NCBI GenBank assembly: GCA_022494885.1
Contig: JAGVSM010000504.1
Location: forward strand, 186,001 to 250,000
Length of the DNA: 64,000 bases
Direction of reading: 5' to 3'
Origin: Micrasema longulum
Taxonomy: Eukaryota > Arthropoda > Insecta > Trichoptera > Brachycentridae
The notes below the pieces were generated by a model that had not been told where the DNA came from, did no database searches, and worked only from the letters and a program-made list of their open reading frames with translations. Made by a program: the position numbers and the translations under genes. Shown piece after piece: positions 22,885-33,385 of this stretch (positions are counted from its first letter, which is position 1; every line of letters begins with the position of its first letter).

Positions 22885-23330
22885 TTTTTTTATTCAAAAG
22901 TTTTACCCTAAAAACGGAACAAAACCTTATTTATAAAGCCTATGCAATATCATAAACATGTTATATGCAACAACTATAGGGAACTAAAAACCAAAATGCC
23001 ATTAACAGACTACAACGACAGCAAAATAAAATATTCAAGTTGGTATATGACCTCCCTTATCTAACACCAACTATAGAACGTTTTCAACTTGAATCTTTAA
23101 AATTTATTCATAAATTACCCACTGATGTAATTGTAAAATTTTAAAAATATAAACACTGACGAAATATGAGAATATCATAACAATATCACATACAACATTC
23201 TAAAACGAGACAAGGACAATCGAGGCTGATGAACCAGTGACTGAAATTATAGAAAAAACTACCAGGTAAAACTAATCAAAAGACGCAACTTTTTAAATTT
23301 TATTTATTTACAAAACAGTTCACTAAAAAA
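22885..23330 (+). pseudogene. LINE-F fragment
   Basis: In one frame it reads INRLQRQQNKIFKLVYDLPY and later FQLESLKFIHKLPTDV. These match the minus-strand LINE-F copies at 31065-31985 (IQRQQNKILKLTYNLPYL) and 36380-37035 (LQRQQNKVLKLVYDLPYL). Further stops and shifts follow. A short heavily mutated copy. Confidence 0.7.
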
Positions 23331-23484
23331 ATCATACATTACTATCTGTAAAGATTACATATATGTGAATACAAAAGCTGATGTCAAACATATTATAATT
23401 AACAATGGAGTGTGATTTTTTTTCAAATATATATTTTGTTAAATTAATGTAATAGTAATCGTAATAGTATAAGAAAAAAATTAC

Positions 23485-23560
23485 CCGACAGCAACATTCG
23501 ATTCAAGAACTCTCGTCTAAGATTCTGGTTCTATTTACACATGTTTTTGATCTGCACAAA
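23485..23560 (-). mobile_element. SINE-D 5' fragment
   Basis: Reversed: AGAATCTTAGACGAGAGTTC and TTGAATCGAATGTTGCTGTC, matching the conserved block upstream of the tRNA core of SINE-D. Confidence 0.5.
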
Positions 23561-24292
23561 AGGACTAATTATTGAACAGCGTATTCAATAGCAAAGTTTC
23601 TTCTGGTTAAATTATGAAGTTTTATTGTCGTTTGAATGAGACATTTATATTTTCTTTTTTATTTGTTAATTTTTCCAAAGTACAGTACATTACAATTTTT
23701 CAACGATATAATATTATAAACAAAGAAAATACACATTACAAAAAATACATCTTAAAAACTAATGAAGAGATATTATTATTCGTCGCCATTTAGATAAGAA
23801 AATAATAAATTATAAATTGATCTTTAGTTGATTCAGAGAAAGTTTATTATGAACATAATCAATAAAAGTGCTTGCCCCTTAATGATTTGTTCCCAGAACT
23901 CTTTGGGAATCTTGCATAAAATTATTAAAACAGTGTGTTCCTCATTTTTCTTTGATTTTGCCTATATGTGACATATATTTTTTTCTATATGTAAATGTCA
24001 AAATTATGTTTCTTATAATATTATACTCATAGAATTATAATATATCAGAAGGCGTAGAAACATGTTTGATCACCTCTTACTGTGTTTAAAAGTCTGACAT
24101 CCCGCCTGCGCGCAAGCGTGAAGTGGCCGCGTAATGTTTCAAGAATGCAAACGCGCGAATAAGATGATTTTGTGTAATGTTTTACCCCAAAAGTGTTTTA
24201 CTGGCTAGATAGACTATAACAAAAAACAAATACTTTTGTTAGGCAATAATAAATAATTTAATTTTAAATATCATGATAAAATAATTTTATTA
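23561..24292. other. No gene seen, AT-rich
   Basis: Nothing recognised; a small GC patch near 24100 holds no motif. Confidence 0.35.
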
Positions 24293-24580
24293 ATAGAAAG
24301 CCGGGTAAAAAATTTGACTATCCTGGCAATGCTAACAAAATGTCCGCCTTTTTCTATTTGACAATCTGACGGACGGTAAAATAATCGAATTCTTAAATAA
24401 AAATAATTGCGAATTTGCTACTTACACATGAAATGTGATCCCAGCCTATTCCCTTTTAATCCCAGCAGTATTTCGACACTAACAAACGACACAACACGGC
24501 ATAATTGAATTTAAATCGGCAGTTGCGTACTAAGCGAGGCCTACTAAGTAACTTATGGCCAAAAACGCTCTTTAGCTTTA
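24293..24580 (+). repeat. Dispersed repeat M, copy 1
   Basis: Shares about 290 bp with 53355-53650 in opposite orientation. Common landmarks are CACATGAAATGTGATCCCA (ATACCA there), CACAACACGGCATA and AGTTGCGTACTAAGCGA (ACTGAGCGA there), plus the weaker start CCTGGCAATGCTAAC. No coding motif and no tRNA-like head, so it may be a non-autonomous DNA transposon. Confidence 0.65.
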
Positions 24581-24584
24581 CTAA

Positions 24585-24830
24585 AATCGAGAAATAAGAA
24601 ATATGGATATTCAAACATATGCAAAAAGATGAAAGTTACATAGTGTGTAAAGTGTCTATTTAAACCAGCCAATGACAGGTCATAAGCCCATTAAATGCCT
24701 AGACATCCATATTTCCTTCTCTAAAACGTTCTCCGTCCCTGGTGTAATTTGTTCATCTTAATGACTCCCTAGGGGGTAAATCCAGTCTTTTGTCAACAAA
24801 TATTTGGACGAACTCAAAATATTGAAAATA
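24585..24830. mobile_element. MITE-1 copy with outer right end
   Basis: Contains AACCAGCCAATGACAGGTCA, AATGCCTAGACATCCATATT, GACTCCCTAGGGGGTAAATC and CAGTCTTTTGTCAACAAATA, ending GAACTCAAAATATTG. Shows one complete right half of the family. Confidence 0.7.
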
Positions 24831-25159
24831 AATAATAAGTACAGGATGTTGCATTTCTTGTCCTTACCAAGTATTTACTTCGAATTAAAAGTGTTTTATC
24901 GCTATGACCCATATCATGCCAGATTGACTGTAAGTATTGCAATCTCGTGTCAGCTATTCAGAATTTTGATAGTAAGATTAAAAATATACTCCGGCTGCGG
25001 GAGTGCTTAAAACCGTATTTTAAAAAATCAATTCAATGTAAAAGAGAACTATGAATAACACAGTGGCAAACGGTGATTTTATTTACAGGTAAGCCTTAAA
25101 AAAATATTTTAAATTTGTATCTATATAGTATATATAAAATAAGTAATATTCAATCCAAC

Positions 25160-25560
25160 AATGTTTAATTATGTCAAAATGCTTGCAGACTGGCTGGATT
25201 TCCTCCCTAGGGAGTTGTTCATATTTAAATTTATTTCAACAGAGAGGGAAAACGTTTTTGAGAAGGGAATATATAAGTCTAGGCATTTACAGGGCTTATG
25301 ACCTGTCATTGATAATTGTCCGGATGAATCTCATCCACGTGATAAAGGTTTCAGCTCTTTTACTTCACAAAAGTCAACAGATGGAAGAGTTGAGGAAATG
25401 TGGATGTTCAAACATGGGCAGAATGGTGAATGTTACACCGTGTGTAAAGTGGCTACTTAAACCAGCCAATGACAGGTCGTAAGCCCTTTAAATGTCTAGA
25501 CTTCCATATTCCCTTCTCAAAAACGTTTGCCCTCTCTGTTGAAATAAATTTAAATATTCA
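25160..25560. mobile_element. MITE-1 copy with clear inverted arms
   Basis: The left arm (25216-25313) reads TTTATTTCAACAGAGAGGGA, GTTTTTGAGAAGGGAATATA, ATTTACAGGGCTTATGACCT. The right arm (about 25460-25560) is its reverse complement with few changes. The outer left segment GGATTTCCTCCCTAGGGAG is kept; the outer right one is replaced by the tail of a minus-strand LINE-E. The two arms could fold into a hairpin of about 100 bp. Confidence 0.8.
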
Positions 25561-26098
25561 ATCCATTTATTTAAAAAATATATATACATTACAAACATAC
25601 ATTCAATACGTACGTGAAAGAGACTCATGTCTAAGTAGTAGGAGAATCCTGCTCTGGAAAACCCCTTCGGATACATGGAACATATCAATATCCAGAGCGA
25701 TGTTGTTCAGCATAGCGGTAGCCCTTCCAACAGGCATAACCATCGGCAGGTTGGTCCTGTATATGGGAATATGAAACAATATATGCTGACGCAGTCTTAG
25801 GTTATTATCGGGAACATACAAACTAATGTTCATCGTAATCTCAGGATTATCGACTATACCGCGTAATAATCGATAAAAATGTGTAGTCAAATACACATTC
25901 CTTTTAGTCTCTAAACTGTTTTAGCCAAGCATACCCTGAAGAAACTCGGTCGGATAGAACCAAGGATAATACCCGCACTCTCATGTAGAGATATCTCAGA
26001 AACTTCTTTTGGATTTTCTTTATCATAAGAGAGTACTTCAGTTCATGTGGCCCCCAAATCATCGAGCCACTCTCGAGGCTACTTGTAAAAGAAAGCAC
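25555..26098 (-). pseudogene. LINE-E reverse transcriptase C-terminus and tail
   Basis: On the minus strand it reads SGSMIWGPHELKYSLMIKK, IQKKFLRYLYMRV, then a shift to NPEITMNISLYVPDNNLRLR, YRTNLPMVMPVGRATAMLNN and DIDMFHVSEG. This gives the full order WGP - QKKFLRYL - VP - RTNLPMVMPV - DIFHxSE of the LINE-E family. The tail (ATGTAATGTATATATATT followed by TTTAAATAAATGGATTGAA) runs into the MITE-1 at 25160-25560. Frameshift near 25900. Confidence 0.8.
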
Positions 26099-26145
26099 TC
26101 GTCCAAAGTTCTTGTTCTATTTCACATACAGAACTTAACACAGAG
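26078..26145 (-). mobile_element. SINE-D 5' fragment
   Basis: AAAGCACTCGTCCAAAGTTC and TTGTTCTATTTCACATACAG, reversed, match the start block of SINE-D. It abuts the 5' truncation point of the neighbouring LINE-E. Confidence 0.45.
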
Positions 26146-28004
26146 GCGTTATTTTTTGTCTCATTATCTAAAATCTTGTCGACTTAAAAAAATATATTAT
26201 GAAGTAATTCAGGTGGAATATATTTAAATATTCATACTAGTTATTGAATCCTAGTCGAAATAAAAAATACATGACTTTTCTTTTGTACATAGTTGAACAC
26301 AAAATAAATGTTTGAACATAGTGTTTTCTTAAAAAAGTAATTTAATAAATCAATAAAATAACATTAGTTTTTCAGAAATTGATTCTAGGGCATTGAACCC
26401 TATTTAAACAAGGGTAATTGATAAAATACTTAAAAACACTTCAATCGTAAAGAAATTTAGCGGTATATTATCTTTTTTTTTATTTCTCCCACGCAATTTA
26501 TGTTCAATGGATTTTATGTCGACTCAGTTTGAATAAAATGTCACCCAATGCTGAATTTATATGTTGTGTAAAAGCAAACTGCAGCAGTTTTGCTATCTGC
26601 CCACGGTGCCCAATATATATTAACCAAAAATTAATTTGTATAACTAAATTACAAAAAAAATATTCGATTAAAAACAAGGTAACGACCTTCATAAGCGAGT
26701 TCGCTAACTTTTTGGTGAAAATTACATATTGATAGCATCGCACCACAGCCTTTACAAGTTTTGAGCTAAATATTCAGAGATGCTCCTGCATTTTCATTAT
26801 ATCCTAACAATTAACGACAAAATTTAATAATTTATTTATGTGGCCTTAAAAGCCAAAATATCGATGTCACACTTAACTGTTCACATGATGCAAGCACAAT
26901 GATCATCATGTCATTGTTATTTGACTTATTTCTGAAAACATTAAAAACTAGATGGCACAAATGAGTGAATTCAAAGGTGTTTATTTGTTTTTGCATATAA
27001 ATGTATGTTAATATATAACTAATAAAAATAATTGTTCTTAGGCTACTTCAGTTTATTTTAAAGCGCTTTCGGAAAGCACAGATATCTACAGGTGTTATTA
27101 TAAACTTAACATAAATAGACTGAAATGGCTACAGAGTGGTAGCCAAGTACAAAGTATTTTATTAATTATATATTTAATCATGTTATTCCACAAAGTTAAT
27201 GCTGATTCAATCAACAATATAAATGTACATATGTTTATCTTTAGCGCGAGTGTTCGTGTTGCTGATATCCTGTGAAAATGTTTTTTTTCTTGTGGCACTG
27301 TACTTTTACCGGGGCACGATACCATGTTTTCTGCATTTAGTTATTATATAGTATAGACATTTTCGCGATACTAAAAAATATTTTTAAATATCCTAGAAAT
27401 ATTTTTAACTGTATTAAATTACTTTGATATCAATCAAACCCCTTGGTTTAGTTTTACTAATTTCTTAAAATCGTTCAGTGAAAAACTAAGGAATAATGTT
27501 TCAGATGGTTTTCAGTCTCTTCATGGTGATTGATGGTTGTATTTGGTGTTTTTGGATGGAGTGGTTTGTCGGCGAACCGTCCACATGGCACAACTTGCCA
27601 CAACTCGGTCAGTGGGCGCGTCCGGTTCCCCCTACCATCAATGGCATCACCGAAACACGTTATGTTTTTTATACAAACCTTATCCCACCGACTTTTTCTG
27701 CATTTTTTCCAACCTACATAAATATATTCCAGTTTTTATTGGGCACTTGTCGATTCCGTGACTCTTTCGCGCTTCGGCATTTAGATTAATTTTGACACTG
27801 ATTCATAGTGGCGTTTGACTTATTTCCCGTCTTTACAAGTTAATTGGTCAATTATGTCGAGAAATTTTCGATCGCGGTTGTACATGTACCTATCATGTTT
27901 AGACAACGCTAATTTGAAGATTCCAAAATAGGTACATATTCAAATTTTACGTTAAAATTTTAACCACAGTTATCTCATGTTAGATCTATGTTCAGTATAG
28001 ATAC
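26146..28004. other. No gene seen; repeat N at 27168-27228
   Basis: 27168-27228 contains TTATTCCACAAAGTTAATGC and GATTCAATCAACAATAT, shared with 47748-47815. At 27537-27720 all three forward frames are open, with a 97-codon frame from 27496, but none shows a recognisable motif. Confidence 0.4.
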
Positions 28005-28400
28005 AGTTCAGTACTGACACTGATCGTAAAATCAGCTGAATTCATGGACATATTTAAAAGGAGAGATCTTCGCCGTATCTGGGGTCCCTTGAAAGGTGGA
28101 AAACAGTGCCGCATTAGACGGAATTATGAATCGTACAGCATTTATAAAGCTCTCAGCATCTCAACACGTATACGACTGCTAAGGTGGAGATCGGCTGGAC
28201 ATGTACAAATAATGCCAAATGGGTAACTTAGATAATCATGTCTCGACATCCAGGGGGTAGAAAAAGGATCGGAAGATAGGCTGATGTGGGAGGATGATGT
28301 AAAAAAGATGCAGCGCGGCTTCTACATGTTGCAAATTGGAAAGTGAAAGGAGGCCAAAGCTCGATTTGGGCTGTAGCACAAACGAAGAATAAGAAGAAGA
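28005..28400 (+). pseudogene. LINE (RTE/Jockey-like) C-terminal fragment
   Basis: Reads FKRRDLRRIWGPLKGGKQCR, RIRRNYESYSIYKAL, RIRLLRWRSAGHVQIMPNG, then shifted MWEDDVKKMQRGFY and EAKARFGL, ending before GAATAAGAAGAAGA. The series LRxIxGP - RxRxNxELYxLY - RLRWAGHVxRM - EAKARxGL is well known from insect LINE ends. Several stops and shifts; non-functional. Confidence 0.75.
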
Positions 28401-28551
28401 TTCATATTCAGCTCCCTTAGCATGTTTTGCCTTTGTTCGTATTCCATATATCTGTATTTCGCTATCGCTTCCGTTATATACGAACCGACAATATGAGCCT
28501 GTGTGGTGTGTGATTGACCAATAATACTATGAGACTGTATGAGACAGTATG

Positions 28552-28732
28552 AATCGGGTTGCGGTCTCGTGGCTAGTGTTGCGGACTCACAGATCAGAGG
28601 TCCGATATTTGAACCCCACTCTACCCCAACTTGATTTCCATTTTGTTACAGTGAATTATTTAAAACTTAATATTATTTAAAACCTAATTAAATATTTGGG
28701 TTAATTATAAGAACGCTGGTTTTTTTTTTTAA
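28552..28732 (+). mobile_element. SINE-A copy
   Basis: GTTGCGGTCTCGTGGCTAGT, GACTCACAGATCAGAGGTCC, a damaged B box (TTTGAACCCCA), then CTACCCCAACTTGATTTCCA and a T-rich end. Full head and body. Confidence 0.8.
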
Positions 28733-30039
28733 AGTACTGAAATGTAGAACTAAACTGCCAATGAGTTTACCTTTATCAAAGTAAAAAACCATTCGTTTAT
28801 TGACGTGTTTTTAGTTTTATTTCTTCCATATTGTCTACATTATTTGTAAAGCACCATAATGGAAAGACCGTAAAAATGGCGTTTTTTTTAAAGAAACTGC
28901 ATATTTTTTGTATTCTGTTAAAGTTTGAAAGATAGTATTTTTAAATATCAAAAAAGTACAAACATTTGTTTCTCCCATCTGTTCCTAATGGGCATACAGC
29001 ACCAATTGCTATATTTTTACATCATTTGTGCATAAAGGCAGGATGTAGAAGAAGCAAAAGTTATATATAAATAAAATAGTGCATAAGAGTAATAAATACA
29101 TCTTGAGAGAGCTTTATTGTCTAGTGTACGTAATATTATAGTGTACGTAATATTATAATCTTTTCAGTGAATGAATTTTTTGTGCTGTGTGTGCTGAGTT
29201 AATTATTGTAGAAATTAACGTTATTACGTTATTAATTTTATTTATGTACATTTGTGTGAACAAACATAATCAAGAAAATCTTGACTTAAAAAAGGTAATT
29301 ACACTTTACTAAGCTATTTTTGTTTTTAGTCCCAAAATTAAAAAGCAATTACCTTTTTATTACGCAATTAATAACTGCATTCGAGGTCATCTGATCAAAA
29401 TATCAATTGAGGTTATTATTTAATTACGTTTATGAAATGGGCAAGTTTTTGTTTGTTAAAACAACCTTCCACACAGAATTCCTAGTCTCATCAATCATGC
29501 AAATAATATTGCATGATTCGTTTTAATCAAGAGGTCTTTATCATTTGATTTGCTGATTGATTAATTAAATTAATTTGAGAAAAAACGCATAGTTAGCTAG
29601 ACGGTTTTTCTGTGCAATTATTTTTATAGAATGACATTGGGATTTAACCACTTGAGTTTAAAATGAAGATTTATTACCTTCTTAACGGTAACATTTGGCG
29701 TGTTGATTATTGCTACACTAATTTGAGTATTATGTGGTTTATATCCAATGACTAGGATTTTTATTTTATAGAACGATTTTAATAACTTTTACGTTTTATC
29801 TAATTAATTAACATTACATTGTTAAATTCCAAGTATACTTAATTAGTTATGCCTTCTAGTAAACTTAAATCATGTTTATTTTACATACCTTCTACGGTAT
29901 ATAAATAAAAAAGAGAATTATTTTTTTTTAAAAATAATTTGGTGTACTTGAATAAACTTAGATAAGACCTATTTTAAAACATGTTTAACGTACGTTTAAA
30001 CCTATTTTAAACATTTCATCTGGTACATTTTAAGATTGT
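28733..30039. other. No gene seen, AT-rich
   Basis: Featureless except for a small tandem duplication of TAGTGTACGTAATATTATA near 29122-29158. Confidence 0.4.
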
Positions 30040-30285
30040 TCTTCTTCTCTTAGTGGCCTGTCAGGTATCCCCAACGTTGTCAATCACTCTGGCAAAAGTC
30101 TCTCTGTCCTGTGCTGCCCGGAAAATCTGCTCCACAATTCTGAAGCCAGTCCAGTCTCGTAAATTTCGCAGCCAGGACATCTGTCTTCTTCCAGCCCCTC
30201 TGTGACCCTCAATCTGATTTCCAAGACAAGATGATTTCCTCATTTTGCGTGCGTTTTACCAGACTACAGCCTTAATACTCTACAA
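30040..30285 (-). pseudogene. LINE C-terminal fragment
   Basis: A 60-codon minus frame reads LGNQIEGHRGAGRRQMSWLR, NLRDWTGFRIVEQIFRAAQD and RETFARVIDNVGD. This GKIEGxRGxGRRRxSWLRNLRDW...ExFRxA..R..FAxxIANV ending is common at the C-terminus of LINE polymerases in insects. It is followed by CTAAGAGAAGAAGAAC. The upstream edge carries the short segment shared with 10980-11030. Confidence 0.75.
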
Positions 30286-30409
30286 ATAGTTGAAAATATG
30301 CGTATGTGCATTGAGTTATTTAATTACAATTGTTTCGTTTAAATTCAAATCATCTTCATGCAGCGGTTTAATTTCATAATTATTTCATTTTTATGATTTT
30401 CATTCCACC

Positions 30410-30615
30410 GCGCCGGAGGTAGTCGAGCATAAAATTACCATCGAATGAGACAGCAAACTTCCATACCAAAGTGTGTCGCTTCGCGGGAAAAATCTCTGGA
30501 AACCGCTTCCGCGCAAATACGGAGAAACGCAGAATAGGCAGTGGCAGACCAGCTACCATCGACCCATTGCTGACCGGAAAGCAGGTGCTGCCGTGCGTCA
30601 TGTCTGGGACTATTT
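30410..30615. other. GC-rich patch with an open frame, unrecognised
   Basis: The plus frame from after TAG at 30421 is open for about 57 codons and contains EKRRIGSGRPATIDPLLTGK. The minus strand also has a 73-codon frame. GSGRP is reminiscent of the DNA-binding region of Tc1-type transposases, but no neighbouring motif supports that. Confidence 0.25.
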
Positions 30616-30729
30616 AGATATATAGACATTAGATCATATGGCCGGCAGTACAAACTTATTCCATGCCCTCACTAGGCGCCAGTTTCACTGAAAAAAAATC
30701 AGTTTAAAACGTATACAAAAATTCAAATA

Positions 30730-30815
30730 CCCGGTTCGTGGTCCCGTAGTAGTGTTGTGAACTCACAGATCAAAGGTCTGAGGTTCGAATCCTACTCTAC
30801 GATAACTGGATTCTA
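30730..30815 (+). mobile_element. SINE-A head fragment
   Basis: GTGGTCCCGTAGTAGTGTTG, ACTCACAGATCAAAGGTCTG and an intact B box GGTTCGAATCC, then CTACTCTACGATAACTGG. The body is cut short at repeat O. Confidence 0.75.
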
Positions 30816-30844
30816 GCTTTACAAATAAGATATACTGTTCTATA

Positions 30845-30998
30845 TAATATTATTAATATTTAAAGCATTAACTTTTTGGTCAAACATTTTACTAAATGTT
30901 ATTAAATATTTGTTTATAACCACTTACCGACTTTTCTATGTCTACCGAGACGTACCCGTCTCTTCGTCATTACACCAATTAAACCAACATGCAAAACC
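30845..30998. repeat. Dispersed repeat O, copy 1
   Basis: ATTAATATTTAAAGCATTAA, GGTCAAACATTTTACTAAAT and GAGACGTACCCGTCTCTTCG are shared with 60003-60146 and in part with 42098-42160. GAGACGTACCCGTCTC is itself a palindrome. Class unknown; the layout would suit the 3' end of a retroelement. Confidence 0.65.
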
Positions 30999-31064
30999 CA
31001 CTGTACACCTTCACCATAGTTGTTAAAAGGCTGTGTATCAATTCATTCAGCGCACTTTTAGAAA

Positions 31065-31985
31065 AAAAAATATTTACAATTTTAAAAACCTCGTTAGGGT
31101 TACGTTAGAAATTTTATATTGTCTAGTCATTTTATGTCTCGTCTAATCTAGTTAGTTCAGTCATCATTTGCTTTTTCAGATTGATTTTAAATTTGTCTCC
31201 AGTAAAAGTTTTCAAGTAGTAAGGTAAGTCGTTGTAGTGTTTAAGTCCATTATGTAGTATTTTTGACTGTCCTGTGTTTGTCTTTGCTTTTTCAATATGA
31301 TAGTGTTGTTGTTGTCTGGTGTTATATTTGTGTATGTCAGCATTTTTGGCTAATATTATGTCGTCGTCTTGTATGTTTCCCAGTGTTATTTTGTGCACAA
31401 TTTTTAAGGTCTCAATTTTAGTCAAGTAGTTTATGTCAAACTGGTGTGTTTTTTTGTACAGTTCAGTCGTAGAGGTCAGGTAGGGTAGGTTGTATGTTAG
31501 TTTAAGAATTTTATTTTGTTGTCTTTGTATTCTTGTTATGTCTGTCTTGTTACCAGTTCCCCAGAAGGCGATCATGTAACTCAATTTACTTTTGACATAG
31601 GCTTCGTACATCATAATTTTTTCCTTTCTTGGTATAAAATCTTTAATTTTGTAGAAGAGGCTATGTAGTGATGCCATTACTTTAGTGAGTCCGTCTATGT
31701 GTTTTGTCCATTTTAATTGTCTGTCCATTGTGAGTCCTAGATAAGTCACATGTTCTAGTTCTTTAAGAGTTTCGTTGTTTATTTTTATGTTCATGTTATG
31801 GTTCTTCTTTTGTGTTTCGAAATGTATTATATTGCATTTCTTGGCATTTAGTGTTAAGAAGTTTTTGTTTGTCCATTCTAATAGTTTTTACACGTCATTG
31901 TTGATGGTTTTAGTCGTTTCAATGTCATTTTTGTTTTCATATAAAATTCCTAAGTCGTCCGCATAGATTGTTACTGAGACTGATT
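31065..31985 (-). pseudogene. LINE-F reverse transcriptase, best preserved copy
   Basis: The minus frame is open from about 31985 to 31132 apart from one TAA at 31888-31890. It contains the polymerase motif YADD at 31954-31965 (TIYADDLGILY), then LNAKKCNIIHF, YLGLTMDRQLKWTKHI, YEAYVKSKLSYMIAFWG, IQRQQNKILKLTYNLPYL and GLKHYNDLPYYL. These are the palm, the following YLGxxLD motif, the WG region and the C-terminal YNxLP motif in standard order. The upstream 5' part with the endonuclease is missing. The rest of the family is at 22885-23330 and 36380-37035. Copies share QRQQNK, a useful family mark. Dead because of truncation and the stop. Confidence 0.9.
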
Positions 31986-32149
31986 ACTGATTATCTCATC
32001 TTCATGTAACAAAATATCACACACCGCGTTTGGTGTACTTTTGCAGTGCGCATCAGGTGCAGATAAGGGTAGTATACGGATTGTTATTATGTCCAAGAAA
32101 AAAATAAGAATATCATATTTCGGCTAGTAGGCTAAACGTCCTTAATAAT

Positions 32150-33235
32150 TTCCCATTATCGCACTCTGCAGTTTGTACGTTTGTAGGTCTCTCTCCGCGT
32201 GTTTCCTACGACGTCCGTCCGGTCTTTCTCGGTCGTGATTCACTCATGTAACGGATTCCGTGTTCACTAGTACCTGTACCTTTACTCCGCGTTATTATAT
32301 CCCCGTACCTAGTACCTAGTGCCTACTACCTACTCGGTGCCGATGCTCACATCTCACATGTAACAAATCGCTCATGTGCGTTGTTCCGCGAAACAAATTA
32401 ACGGTTGCCACGGGTAATTTTTATAGTTATCGTGTTCTACATGGCGTCGATGATTACACGTTCTGCGAGTGATTGAAACAGATATAATTCTGTATCACTG
32501 AATTTACCGCGTTTTTGACTACTTACGTTCGGAAGGCACTAGTTTGCCTACCATCAATTCTCTCACAAGTAATAGTGATTTAACTAGATACGATAATTTG
32601 GGCGGCGTTCATTGATGTCAATGAAACATATTTTAATCTATCGGTCTTTGTGGAATTTTAAGGGCAATCGTTAAACGTAAACCGTTCTCTAATTACGTAC
32701 TAGGTACTCGGTATCAATTTACTTTCGAGTTACTTCCACCTACATACATACGTAGGTATATTAAACTCGGATATTTAGTTTCGCTTAATACGAAACGAAG
32801 TTAAAAACTTGATTCGTTCTTGATTTGCTACCGAATTGACGAACTTCAAAGTCGGAATTGAGAATACTTAGTTTATTTTCTGGGTTCGATAAATTGCTGA
32901 TAACCCGCCGCAGGTTTTCGTGGAAAACTTCGTGTACGTTCGTCGTAAATCTTATTCGTCGCTTAACGATGCACGCGGCCGCTTCAAAGGTTCGCGGCAC
33001 TCGACAAGTGTACGAGGATCCGCGCGACTCTCCTTCCGAGTCGTGACACGTAATAAAACTGTCATCCGTATTTGCGCAGCATCCGGTCGGTCGGTCGGCG
33101 ATGCGGCGGGTCTTTTTCCCCGGTGGCGCTCTCTGTCCGCAGACCGAGTGGCTTCGTAAAAGGTAGGAGGACTGGCCGACCCCGTTGCGCGCCGAATGTA
33201 AACACCAGAATGGTTTCAGTAGGTCACCTGCAGCG
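32150..33235. promoter_or_regulatory. CpG-rich island, possible promoter
   Basis: GC-rich and unique compared with its surroundings, strongest at 32900-33240 (GGTCGGTCGGTCGGCG, GCGGCGGG). A small tandem array of CCTAGTAC-like units lies at about 32305-32340. An initiator-like TCAGT is at 33216-33220. A 156-codon minus frame (32785-33255) shows no motif and probably reflects the GC content. Confidence 0.35.
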
Positions 33236-33238
33236 ACG

Positions 33239-33385
33239 ATGGAACTGATAATCAACTCGTTATCCTTATCTGCCGCACTTACACTGGGGGTGTCAGCTGG
33301 CTATCAGCTCCAAACTCAAATTAATCAAACGAGACCTGAGTATCTGCTGATTAAGAAAACTTGTTTTAATTATGCATATGTGTAA
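33239..33385 (+). CDS. Candidate small membrane protein, 48 codons
   Basis: The ATG at 33239 has a strong context (A at -3, G at +4) and sits 20 bp after an initiator-like TCAGT at the edge of a CpG island. The peptide begins MELIINSLSLSAALTLGVSA, a likely membrane segment of about 20 residues with small residues spaced as in helices that pack, then GYQLQTQINQTRPEYLLIKK, a polar tail. The length and layout (short lumenal end, one helix, basic/polar tail) resemble single-pass micropeptides such as mitoregulin; this is a similarity of layout, not shown homology. GTAAGA just inside the stop could instead be a splice donor, which would make this the first exon of a longer protein. Its phase does not fit the exon at 36059, so it would be a separate gene. 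It could also be a chance frame. Confidence 0.3.
   Translation: MELIINSLSLSAALTLGVSAGYQLQTQINQTRPEYLLIKKTCFNYAYV

Noticed and set aside
32785..33255. 156-codon minus frame as a gene
   Set aside because: It lies in a CpG island, has no domain, and reads like antisense of GC-rich DNA; no splice or start support.
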